A stretch of DNA of 6,931 nucleotides from Bacteroidota bacterium (lineage in GTDB: Bacteria; Bacteroidota; Bacteroidia; Bacteroidales; CG2-30-32-10), in the NCBI GenBank assembly GCA_013334735.1, contig JAAXXA010000152.1:1-6931 (forward strand), given 5' to 3'. A program made the translations under genes and the position numbers. Each line of letters begins with the position of its first letter. Within the stretch, counting starts at the first letter, position 1. Positions 1 through 6,931 of the stretch are shown one piece after another. The notes beneath the pieces are model-generated. The model was not told where the DNA came from. It was given only the letters and a program-made list of their open reading frames with translations, and did no database searches.

Positions 1-831
1 GCCGATGGTTCCGATTTACGATTTACTGATACTACTTGTAGTGTACTGAATTATTGGATTGAACGTGGCGTTAACACCAGCACTTGCGAAATATGGGTAA
101 AGGTACCTTCTATTGCTGCAAGTACAAATTCCAGAATATTTCTGTTTTACGGAAACAGCTCTGCGCCTGCATACAGCAATGGCGATAACACGTTTATTCT
201 TTTTGACGATTTCAACGGCAGCAGTTTAGATTTAACAAAATGGGTTCGCTCTACATACGCGGACCCTTCGAATACAGGTGTTTCTGGGGGTTACGCAAGA
301 ATAGAGGAAAATCAAACAGATAAATATATAAGCATTTCAAGCGCTAATGTTACTTTGCCATCTCAAATAAGACTTATTTCAAAAAAACGAGCACATTACG
401 GAAATAGTTATTATTTTGGCAGGATGACTGTTTCTAATGGAACCATTGATGTTGGCGCTTCTTATGCTTATGATTCTTATAGTGGTGATGGTTGTCATTA
501 TTCTAATTTTAATAGTTTCTATCCTGTACCTTGCTCAGCAGGTCAAAAAATGACTCCCTTTTGGCAAGATACATGGTTTAGAGAGGAAATAAAATGGGAT
601 GGCGCTGCTGCAACGAATAATTATTATTTATCGCGCTATGATGGCGCCACTTTTCAGGATATTAATACTTTTACTGCGCCTACTTGTAGCACGAACAATT
701 TTCATCTTTTCTTTTCTCCGTATGGTTGGTGGACAGGTCATTATATTGATGTGGACTATGTAGCTGCAGCAAAATATATCAGTAACGAACCAACAGTTTC
801 TTTCGGAACTGAAGTAATTACTTGCCATTGA
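1..831 (+). CDS. DUF2341 / concanavalin-like surface protein, 3' part (5' end outside window)
   Basis: The frame is open from base 1 to the TGA at 829-831, giving 276 residues; the true start lies to the left. An internal TTG at 355 is not a credible start because the conserved domain continues upstream of it. Residues 1-70 match the second half of a DUF2341 domain: DLRFTD (5-10), YWIE (18-21), EIWVKVP (30-36), FYGN (49-52), SNGD (59-62). From FDDF (68-71) onward the chain looks like the LamG/concanavalin-type beta-sandwich that usually follows DUF2341, ending in the typical VDYVAAAKY...EPTVSFGTE segment. Proteins of this kind are secreted, and a carbohydrate-binding or adhesive role is commonly assumed for them; no catalytic residues are evident. 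Oddly, the protein stops right after the sandwich (ending EVITCH) and has no Ig modules or T9SS sorting domain, unlike many Bacteroidota homologues. Domain call is confident; role is inference. Confidence 0.88.
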   Translation, partial: ADGSDLRFTDTTCSVLNYWIERGVNTSTCEIWVKVPSIAASTNSRIFLFYGNSSAPAYSNGDNTFILFDDFNGSSLDLTKWVRSTYADPSNTGVSGGYARIEENQTDKYISISSANVTLPSQIRLISKKRAHYGNSYYFGRMTVSNGTIDVGASYAYDSYSGDGCHYSNFNSFYPVPCSAGQKMTPFWQDTWFREEIKWDGAAATNNYYLSRYDGATFQDINTFTAPTCSTNNFHLFFSPYGWWTGHYIDVDYVAAAKYISNEPTVSFGTEVITCH

Positions 832-936
832 ATTGGCAATAATTGCTGATTGTTTAATGCCGACTGCCAACTAAGCATAACATCAAGAAAATATTTTTTA
901 TTTGAGTAACATCAGTTATTTATATATTTTTTTTAT

Positions 937-944
937 TATTTTTG
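937..944 (+). promoter_or_regulatory. possible Bacteroidota -7 promoter element (TATTTTTG)
   Basis: TATTTTTG matches the Bacteroidota -7 consensus TAnnTTTG exactly and lies 83 bp before the ATG at 1028, in the only sizeable intergenic gap. No TTTG is found at the usual 19-21 bp upstream distance; the nearest upstream TTTG (901-904) is too far away. In such T-rich DNA a chance match is plausible, so this is only a candidate for driving the 1028 gene and, by read-through, the 4493 gene. Confidence 0.3.
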
Positions 945-964
945 TTTGATAATTATAAAATTAA

Positions 965-1009
965 CAGATTAAATGTAATACTTCTATAATTTTTAATTTT
1001 TTTAATCTG
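965..1009. repeat. 9-bp perfect inverted repeat in the leader before the 1028 gene
   Basis: CAGATTAAA at 965-973 is the exact reverse complement of TTTAATCTG at 1001-1009, with a 27-nt AT-rich spacer. The right arm ends 18 nt before the ATG. A second, shorter pair (AATTATA 951-957 with TATAATT 985-991) crosses it, so the two could only form as alternatives. It could be a weak mRNA stem or an operator, or chance in AT-rich DNA. It is not followed by a T-run, so it does not look like a terminator. Confidence 0.3.
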
Positions 1010-1027
1010 AATTTCAATATTTGTTTT

Positions 1028-4000
1028 ATGAAAATATTTAAAGAAAATTTTATTTTTTACTCTGTTTTTTTATTTCTGTTCTTATTTATTTTTTCAGAAG
1101 CAAAAGCTGCAACCAGAACAAGTAAAGTAGGAAGCTATTTATGGAATAACGCCTCATCATGGGTAGAAGGAGTAATTCCAACCAAAAATGATGTAGTAAC
1201 AATAGTAAGCGGAGGTAATATTACCGTTGATGTTGATACTGCAAAATGTTATGAACTTATAATCAAAGGAACTTTAAATTGTTCATCCCATATTTTAAGA
1301 TGTAACGGCGGCTCAACTTCTATAGTTATCAGTGGTATTACATACACGTATATCGGAGGCGGAAATCTGTCAATAAATGCAGGAGGTACATTTAATTTAC
1401 AAACCGGTACCCTTTGCCTTACAGGCGATTTCCAAACAACCGGCACATTTGATTGCGGAACAGGTACTGTTGTATTTGATACAAAAAGAGCCCCCATTTC
1501 TATAAACGGAACCAATCCGCCTACTTTTTATAAAGTTATAAATAACGACTCTGTCCCGGGTACTTACCCGCTTGCAGGAGGCTTTGGAGTTTCTTTACAT
1601 TCAACAAATACTACATTTAAAGGCGATGTGGTTATTAACGGTACTTTTAACAGGAACAACAGTTCGGCAATTGTTACTTTTGCCCAAAACACTAGCCTTT
1701 CAGGAGTTTACAGTTTTTATTTAAACAACATAGTAATTAACTCAGGAGCTGTTCTTAGCGCTAATGCCAAAAATATTAATCTATATGGAAACTGGACAAA
1801 TAATGGTACTTTTAATTGTGGAACCGGCTCTGTTATTTTTTTAAGAGATGTAAGCAACCCTCTTGTACAGACCGTTTATCAAGCTAACCCGATTACTAAC
1901 CCGTTTTATAATTTCGTTATTAATAAAGCCACCGGTAGTGTTAAACCTATTACAGGCGGGGCAAATACTCAGGGAGATATATACTTGCTTAATAATTTTA
2001 CTGTAACCAAGGGAACGTGGGATGTTGCAGGTAGCGGCAAATTATATGTCGGAGGAGATTTTTCAATTAACAGTACAAATGGAGTATTTATTGCCGATCA
2101 GGGTAGGCTTCTGATGAATGGCAGCAATGCTGTTACAAAGCAAATACTAAATACAGGGGGTAGCGATCTTTATAAATTTACTATCACTAACACAGGAGCT
2201 GGCGTAGTACTTGGCTCAGATGTAAAGGTTACAAATGAAGCTCAGTTTACAAACGGTATTTTATATACAAAAAACGGTGCAACTTTACACGAATTTTATC
2301 TGAACAACAGCGATCCCTCGCTATCACTGCCGTTAGGATATTCGTCAACCAGTTTTATTTCAGGAAAATTCAGAAGAGATATAACAGGATCGAACACTTA
2401 TATTTTCCCTGTTGGACCTTTAAATACAACCCCTGTACTTTACCGTCCCATTACTTATCAGCAGTCTGCCGCGGGTGGAGCTAGCAACCTGTTTGTTTTG
2501 GAAGATACTATCTCCAATACAGGAACATATTATTCTAACTGGTGGGCGCGAATAGAACCTGATGCAGGTACTCCTTCCGGCTCCCTTGTTTTTTCTTACA
2601 ATCTTCCCACCGACTTTCAATCAGGAATGACAGAATGTACAATATCTGCATTGCAGGGTAGCATACCTTCTCCCACTAATTGGAATTATGTGTTGAATCC
2701 AATTGCAGGTCCATCAAGTGGCAGTATTACTGCTACCATACCTACAACAATGTCGCCTTATGCTTACATTTTGGGCGAACCTGTGCCGGAGGCTGCCGAT
2801 ACATCAATCTGTAGCGGAACGTCAACAGTGCTTACAGTAACTTCTCCAAGCGGCACGGTTTCATATAATTGGTACGATGCCGCTTCAGGAGGAAACTTAT
2901 TACAAGCATCCAGCGCAACATATACAACGCCTACAATTAACTCCCCTTCAATTTATTATGCAGCCAGTGTTAATAGTCTAACCGGATGTGTTTCAAATAC
3001 AATACCTGTAACAGTAGCAATTACTCCTCCTCCTGTTGTTTCTGCCGGAAGTGATACATGTATTCTTTATGGTACATCAGTTACACTTTCAGGTTCAGCA
3101 TCAGGTGGCTCAGGGTCTTATTCTTACAGTTGGATATCTACAGGTATAGTGATTCCAAATATTCAAAATCCCACAACAACAAATCTTACAAATTCTACAG
3201 CATTTACATTATCTGTTACTGACAATACTACAGGCTGTCATGATACTGATCGGGTTACTATAGGAGTTTTTCCTGATTCAGTAACATCTTTTCCCGTTTT
3301 ATCCTCTGATGTATGTAAAGGACAAAAGGCCGTACCATATTTCGTATCTCCTATTAACAATGCTGTAACTTATACATGGTCATACTCCGGCACAGGGGCA
3401 ATAATAACAGGCGGCTCAACAAATTCAATAACTATAGATTTTTCGGGTAATGCAACTTCAGGCGATTTAACGATATTTGGCTCTAACGCTTGTGGCAATG
3501 GAAAAGATACTACTATTCATATTACGGTTAATCCTCTTCCAATAGCAAATACTGCTAATGATACAACAGTTTGTTTTCATAATCCCGTTAACTTATCGGC
3601 ATCAGGCGGTATTGGATATACATGGAGTCCTTCATCCGGGCTTAATAATTCAGCCATTGCAAATCCTATTGCAACACCATCTGTTACCACAACTTACACT
3701 TTAATTATATGGGATGCCAAATTTTGCAGAGATACAGCTAATGTTACCGTAAATATAAATCAACTTCCTGTTGCTAATGCAGGTAATGATGTAACTATAT
3801 GCGAAGGTGATTCCGCTACGCTGACTGCTACTTCAGGCGCTCCATTTTACGCGTGGAGTTCAGGTGATTTAACACAATCTACAATTATTACCCCTTCCGG
3901 TTCAGGAGCTTTTACATATTTTGTTACTGTTACCGATGCCAATAACTGCTCTGCTTCAGATGATGTTTCAATTACGGTAAACGCTTTGCCCGCGATTTCT

Positions 4001-4480
4001 TCTCTTGTATCTAATGTTACAAATAATTGGATATATTCAGGACAGGAATATACTATAACTGCTGAACCATCGGGTTATTCTACATATAATTTTATAATTG
4101 GTTCTCAATCGCCAGTATCAGGAATCAGCAATTCAGTTACTTCATCTTACGCTGATTCTGACACAATTCATATTTTTGTAAGCGCTTCACAGAATGGTTG
4201 TGTTAGCCCAGAAGACAGCATAAGCATTTATGTTAAATCATTCCCTAATGCATTTACTCCCCGTAATAATGACTATATAAACGACCTTTTCCTGAAAGGA
4301 TATAATATTTCGGTTTTCAACAGATGGGGACAAAAGATTTATGAAGGAAAAGACGGATGGGACGGCAAATTTAACGGGCTATACGTTTCCAAAGGAACTT
4401 ATTATTATGTTATTAAACCAACCAATATTAGTGGCGCTGATAGTGAAATAAAAAAAGGCTCTGTTTCTGTTGTTAATTAA
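1028..4480 (+). CDS. secreted multidomain surface protein with Ig/PKD-like modules and T9SS type B (CHU_C) sorting domain
   Basis: A complete 1150-residue protein. The ATG at 1028 is chosen because it opens a classic signal peptide: MKIFK, then a Phe/Leu-rich hydrophobic core, with likely cleavage after AKA (residue 27). Residues 28-100 resemble the start of Bacteroidota exoproteins with a W-N-x-A-x-S-W-V-E-G-V-I-P pattern. Residues about 120-365 hold short GTF...GTG...F beta-repeats. Residues about 370-585 form a conserved-looking segment with FRRDITGSNTYIFPVG. Six Ig/PKD-like modules follow (about 588-1070); five contain a cysteine pair. The C-terminus (1072-1150) is a CHU_C domain: FPNAFTP, IND, VFNRWGQKIYEG, WDG and GTYYYVI. 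By family knowledge the product passes the outer membrane through the T9SS and is displayed or released; an adhesive or structural role is inferred. No catalytic motif was seen. The next gene begins 12 bp downstream, so co-transcription is likely. There is no Shine-Dalgarno sequence, as usual in this phylum. Confidence 0.93.
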   Translation: MKIFKENFIFYSVFLFLFLFIFSEAKAATRTSKVGSYLWNNASSWVEGVIPTKNDVVTIVSGGNITVDVDTAKCYELIIKGTLNCSSHILRCNGGSTSIVISGITYTYIGGGNLSINAGGTFNLQTGTLCLTGDFQTTGTFDCGTGTVVFDTKRAPISINGTNPPTFYKVINNDSVPGTYPLAGGFGVSLHSTNTTFKGDVVINGTFNRNNSSAIVTFAQNTSLSGVYSFYLNNIVINSGAVLSANAKNINLYGNWTNNGTFNCGTGSVIFLRDVSNPLVQTVYQANPITNPFYNFVINKATGSVKPITGGANTQGDIYLLNNFTVTKGTWDVAGSGKLYVGGDFSINSTNGVFIADQGRLLMNGSNAVTKQILNTGGSDLYKFTITNTGAGVVLGSDVKVTNEAQFTNGILYTKNGATLHEFYLNNSDPSLSLPLGYSSTSFISGKFRRDITGSNTYIFPVGPLNTTPVLYRPITYQQSAAGGASNLFVLEDTISNTGTYYSNWWARIEPDAGTPSGSLVFSYNLPTDFQSGMTECTISALQGSIPSPTNWNYVLNPIAGPSSGSITATIPTTMSPYAYILGEPVPEAADTSICSGTSTVLTVTSPSGTVSYNWYDAASGGNLLQASSATYTTPTINSPSIYYAASVNSLTGCVSNTIPVTVAITPPPVVSAGSDTCILYGTSVTLSGSASGGSGSYSYSWISTGIVIPNIQNPTTTNLTNSTAFTLSVTDNTTGCHDTDRVTIGVFPDSVTSFPVLSSDVCKGQKAVPYFVSPINNAVTYTWSYSGTGAIITGGSTNSITIDFSGNATSGDLTIFGSNACGNGKDTTIHITVNPLPIANTANDTTVCFHNPVNLSASGGIGYTWSPSSGLNNSAIANPIATPSVTTTYTLIIWDAKFCRDTANVTVNINQLPVANAGNDVTICEGDSATLTATSGAPFYAWSSGDLTQSTIITPSGSGAFTYFVTVTDANNCSASDDVSITVNALPAISSLVSNVTNNWIYSGQEYTITAEPSGYSTYNFIIGSQSPVSGISNSVTSSYADSDTIHIFVSASQNGCVSPEDSISIYVKSFPNAFTPRNNDYINDLFLKGYNISVFNRWGQKIYEGKDGWDGKFNGLYVSKGTYYYVIKPTNISGADSEIKKGSVSVVN
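1385..2120 (+). repeat. GTF-type short beta-repeat region in the 1028 gene product
   Basis: At protein level a motif of the form G-T-F-x-x-G-T/S-G-x-hydrophobic-x-F recurs. Units begin near residues 120 (GTFNLQTGTLCLTG), 139 (GTFDCGTGTVVFD), 205 (GTFNRNNSSAIVTF, degenerate), 260 (GTFNCGTGSVIFL), 329 (GTWDVAGSGKLYVGG) and 352 (GVFIADQGRLLMNG). The nucleotide sequences of the units have diverged, so this is an old repeat and not a recent tandem duplication. A beta-helix or stacked beta fold is plausible but not shown. Confidence 0.55.
2790..4237 (+). repeat. array of six Ig/PKD-like modules in the 1028 gene product
   Basis: Approximate module bounds in residues are 588-668, 670-749, 755-836, 838-911, 913-986 and 987-1070. 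The first resembles the Ig_7 type (ICSGTS, then YNWYDAASGG); the others resemble PKD-like modules with W-S/T cores and ITVN or VTVNIN ends. Cysteine pairs fall at 595/654, 678/737, 763/822, 849/900 and 925/974, one per module in the first five. The sixth has a single cysteine (1058). Such arrays act as spacers or adhesive stalks in Bacteroidota exoproteins. Confidence 0.75.
4241..4477 (+). other. CHU_C / gliding-motility-type C-terminal sorting domain (T9SS type B)
   Basis: The last 79 residues (1072-1150) carry the family hallmarks: FPNAFTP, a D-x-I-N-D segment, VFNRWGQKIYEG, WDG, and a closing GTYYYVI plus a short basic tail. In characterised relatives this type of domain directs the protein through the T9SS and is often retained or processed at the surface. 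The usual N-G-D-G loop after the first TP is replaced here by RNNDY, a mild departure. Confidence 0.9.
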
Positions 4481-4492
4481 ACTTTATTTTTT

Positions 4493-6931
4493 ATGAAAAG
4501 ACTCTTCCGAAAAATATTTTTACTCTCTTCCTGTCTTGCTTATTTGACAGTATTTGCTCAAACCGTTAAGGTTTCTACTATGCAGGAACAAGATAAAGAA
4601 TATTCAAAATATAATCTTACCACCGGCAAACAGTGGGATAGCTTACATGCTCCACAAAATCAAGGAAGCGCGAACAAATATTTACAAACCGCTACACCTA
4701 TTTCTAAAACAAGCAACGCACAGGTAGCAACAACCCTTCAAACTCCTGCTGTATCTGAAAACGAAACCCTCTCAACCCAAAAATCTGATTTCGGAACTGC
4801 TATTGGAAAGCGTTCTATAATAAGCAAAGATTGGCAAAAAGGAGAAATTTTTGGAGAATATAAACCTGAACAGGAAATTGTTGAAAAAAGAACTGAGTTT
4901 TCAAAGAAATTTCAAATTGACACCAATAAAGTCCGCGTAATTATAGGCGGTCCATTTCATTATAAAGCTGCAAACGGCGCGTGGGAAGACATTGACCTTA
5001 ATATTGTTCCATCAAACGATGTTAAATATAATTACATAAATGAAACGAATAAATTTGTTAGTAAATTCGGCAAGGATATTAAAGATGGTGTTAATGTAAA
5101 TCATAATAACAATAGCGTTTCTTTTGGTATTAATCCCAATATTTGGTATAATGATAATAAACCTTTAGCTGAATTTAACAAACCTGAAGTTTCGGTTAAT
5201 GAAAATAAGATCAGTTATAATAATTTTTATAAGGATGTAAAACTTGAATACGAAGCAACCTCATCAGCTCTTTATCAAAGATGGATTTTCGACAATGTGA
5301 GCGTTTTTAGTGGCATATCAAATTCTGAGAATGTTTCCGTTACTGAAACCGTGCATCTGCCTTCAGGCGCGGTATTATATGATTCGTTAGGCTTAGTTAA
5401 CAGCGACAGGGAAATAAAAGGTGTTGTATATGTAGTGAAAGAAAATGACACTATTTCTTCATTTTTATCCGCAAGAATATGGGATAGTAAATTTACAGGT
5501 GATCCTATTAATATTACAAATAATGAATCAGATGATAATGGTGAGAGTATCATTTTTCCTGTTACAAAAATAAAATGGAAACAGGATGGCATCATAGATA
5601 TTACAGTTATTATCCCTGTTAGTTGGCTTGTTTCTCCCGACAGGAAATATCCTGTAATCTTAGACCCTACATACTTTGTAGAAATCTTCTACCCTTGGTC
5701 TGCCAATTACGAATATCCATGGAACACATGCTGCAACACAAGAACATCTCAATTTTACGTTCTCTCAGGGAATATTGGCTATACCGGCACTATTACAGCA
5801 GTATATTTTGGACAACATGCAAATAACGCATTAATAAACAATAGCGCATCAGTAGGATTATTTTCAACTGCAAGTGATCATTTCACCGGCGCTACCTTGG
5901 TCGGCGCTGGCTCATTTACCAATATTTATAGTGGCAACTTAGATTTTACAACCGGTGGAGTTGACTATTGGCGCGGAGTATCTGCATCTTATGCTTACAG
6001 CACAACAACAAATCTTTTAGTTGAAGCAAAATTTGCAAATGGATCTCATACATTAGGAGCATACACTAATGGGGGAGTATGGTATTATTATACTTCTCCA
6101 AATACTACTCATTGCTGGGCATGGAATACATGTGGTTATGTACCTAGCGGAGGCACACCTGCTTATGGCTGGAATACTCCCATTGTGGCATTTGATATTA
6201 CAACCTGTACAGCTCCCGGAGCTCCAACACTTACAGCTCCCACGGCAGGCGCATATATACAACCCGGAGAAACTACTATGACGACCTTTTCGTGGAATGC
6301 GCCAACAGGAACAGCGCCATTTACCTATAATCTTTATATTGGTGGCTCTCTTGTTTACACCGGTTCCAGTACTAGTTGGTCAGGTTGGTTTACAGGATCC
6401 TCTTCCGATGGTTGGTGCGGTAATTATTCATGGTACGTAACAGCGACAAATGCTTGCGGTGGTCCTACGAGCTCTGCTACCAGAGCCATATATATGTATC
6501 CTAAATACAGCAGTTCCACATCTGACTATTCAATTACACCTTCAACGAGCTGCCAATCACACAGCTCAAGCATTGTAGAAGGTGAAGCCAAATATTATTC
6601 ATTTAATGCTTTAGCGGGATACACCTATTATTTCGGCACTTGCGGCAATGGTAACGATGGCTGGACATGTGGCTCAAATACAGGATGGGATACATGGCTT
6701 GGCATATATTATTCCAACGATAATTGTACACCGGTAACATCAAACGACGATGGGAGTAGTTGTAGCGATGGCGAATCGTTTATAAACGGTTGGGTTTGCA
6801 GCACAAGCGGAACATATTATGTGAAAGTTTGCGCTTATGATGTCGGTTATTCCGGCACTTATTATTTACAATATATGATGGTTTCTCCTTGTACTAACGC
6901 CAGCGCTCCTACAAGTCCTTCCGGCTCTGGT
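4493..6931 (+). CDS. secreted protein with WapA/Rhs-type N-terminal region, FN3-like and PPC-like domains, 5' part (3' end outside window)
   Basis: The frame is open from the ATG at 4493 to the window end (813 codons, no stop). The start is 12 bp after the previous stop and opens a signal peptide: MKRLFRK, a hydrophobic core, cleavage likely at VFA|Q (after residue 22). Residues 23-130 are a Ser/Thr/Gln/Asn-rich linker. Residues about 133-392 resemble the N-terminal region of WapA/Rhs-type wall or surface proteins: a GGPFHYKAANGAWEDIDL segment (152-169) and the closing YPVILDPT (386-393). Residues about 394-570 look like a beta-sandwich module of Bacteroidota adhesins (ITAVYFG; TTTNLLVEAKF), with CC at 413-414 and Cys 541 and 547. 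Residues 575-670 are FN3-like. Residues 678-797 are PPC-like, with DTWLGIYY from D733, SNDD ending at 753, and GTYYVKV from G773. Another module seems to begin at the window edge. Function is unknown; it could be an Rhs/YD-repeat protein, a large adhesin, or an exoenzyme whose catalytic part is missing here. Confidence 0.88.
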   Translation, partial: MKRLFRKIFLLSSCLAYLTVFAQTVKVSTMQEQDKEYSKYNLTTGKQWDSLHAPQNQGSANKYLQTATPISKTSNAQVATTLQTPAVSENETLSTQKSDFGTAIGKRSIISKDWQKGEIFGEYKPEQEIVEKRTEFSKKFQIDTNKVRVIIGGPFHYKAANGAWEDIDLNIVPSNDVKYNYINETNKFVSKFGKDIKDGVNVNHNNNSVSFGINPNIWYNDNKPLAEFNKPEVSVNENKISYNNFYKDVKLEYEATSSALYQRWIFDNVSVFSGISNSENVSVTETVHLPSGAVLYDSLGLVNSDREIKGVVYVVKENDTISSFLSARIWDSKFTGDPINITNNESDDNGESIIFPVTKIKWKQDGIIDITVIIPVSWLVSPDRKYPVILDPTYFVEIFYPWSANYEYPWNTCCNTRTSQFYVLSGNIGYTGTITAVYFGQHANNALINNSASVGLFSTASDHFTGATLVGAGSFTNIYSGNLDFTTGGVDYWRGVSASYAYSTTTNLLVEAKFANGSHTLGAYTNGGVWYYYTSPNTTHCWAWNTCGYVPSGGTPAYGWNTPIVAFDITTCTAPGAPTLTAPTAGAYIQPGETTMTTFSWNAPTGTAPFTYNLYIGGSLVYTGSSTSWSGWFTGSSSDGWCGNYSWYVTATNACGGPTSSATRAIYMYPKYSSSTSDYSITPSTSCQSHSSSIVEGEAKYYSFNALAGYTYYFGTCGNGNDGWTCGSNTGWDTWLGIYYSNDNCTPVTSNDDGSSCSDGESFINGWVCSTSGTYYVKVCAYDVGYSGTYYLQYMMVSPCTNASAPTSPSGSG

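Noticed and set aside
822..839. Hairpin TTGCCA / TGGCAA spanning the stop codon of the first gene, as a possible terminator.
   Set aside because: Only a 6-bp stem with a 6-nt loop, and no T-run follows it. Not enough to call a terminator.
628..870. Antisense open frame of 80 codons over the end of the first gene.
   Set aside because: It lies opposite a well-supported domain, its protein resembles no family I know, and it has no start context of its own.
1065..1071. Run of seven T in the signal peptide coding region as a phase-variation tract.
   Set aside because: Too short, and such T-runs are expected in a Phe-rich signal peptide of an AT-rich genome.
1249..1515. Antisense open frame of 88 codons within the 1028 gene.
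   Set aside because: Shadow of the repeat-rich coding frame on the other strand; no recognisable protein features.
4448..4494. ATAAAAAA (4448-4455) pairing with TTTTTTAT (4487-4494) to hide the start codon of the third gene.
   Set aside because: All A-U pairs with a 31-nt loop, so very weak; expected by chance in this base composition.
4523..4534. LSSC (residues 11-14) as a lipobox in the third gene's signal peptide.
   Set aside because: The hydrophobic stretch before the Cys would be too short and it continues well past it (LAYLTVFA), with a standard A|Q cleavage site at residue 22, so an ordinary signal peptide is more likely.
5275..5595. Antisense open frame of 106 codons within the 4493 gene.
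   Set aside because: The + frame here runs uninterrupted through a recognisable WapA/Rhs-type region ending in YPVILDPT, so this is a shadow.
6209..6241. ACAGCTCCC present twice (6209-6217 and 6233-6241) as a direct repeat.
   Set aside because: A 9-bp repeat encoding Thr-Ala-Pro twice in a Pro/Ala/Thr-rich linker; no sign of a mobile-element end or array.
5623..6281. Two + strand open frames (5623-5826, 6069-6281) and one - strand frame (6053-6262) inside the third gene.
   Set aside because: They are in other frames than the continuous 813-codon reading frame and encode Cys/His/Leu-rich sequence without domain character.

Overview
The window is AT-rich and reads like a Bacteroidota chromosome. 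Start regions have no Shine-Dalgarno sequence and are T/A-rich. Signal peptides are of the Bacteroidota type, and one protein carries a C-terminal gliding-motility-type (CHU_C, type B) sorting domain of the type IX secretion system (T9SS). The genus cannot be named from the sequence.

Layout: three genes lie in a row on the + strand and fill nearly the whole window. (1) Positions 1-831 are the 3' end of a DUF2341 plus concanavalin-like (LamG-type) surface protein, cut by the left window edge. (2) A 196-bp, very AT-rich intergenic stretch (832-1027) holds a possible Bacteroidota -7 promoter element and a 9-bp inverted repeat. (3) Positions 1028-4480 are a complete 1150-residue secreted mosaic protein: signal peptide, GTF-type beta-repeat region, a region typical of Bacteroidota exoproteins, six Ig/PKD-like modules and a CHU_C sorting domain. 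(4) After only 12 bp, a third gene starts at 4493 and stays open to the right edge (813 codons seen). It has a signal peptide, a WapA/Rhs-type N-terminal region, a beta-sandwich module, an FN3-like module and a pre-peptidase C-terminal-like (PPC) domain.

All three products look like exported, cell-surface or released proteins. The second and third are probably co-transcribed. No enzyme active site, RNA gene, mobile element, CRISPR array or regulator is visible. The most open question is what lies at the missing C-terminus of the third protein: its N-terminal architecture is of a kind that often precedes YD/Rhs repeats and, in some families, a polymorphic toxin tip. I do not see a clearly new system within the window itself.
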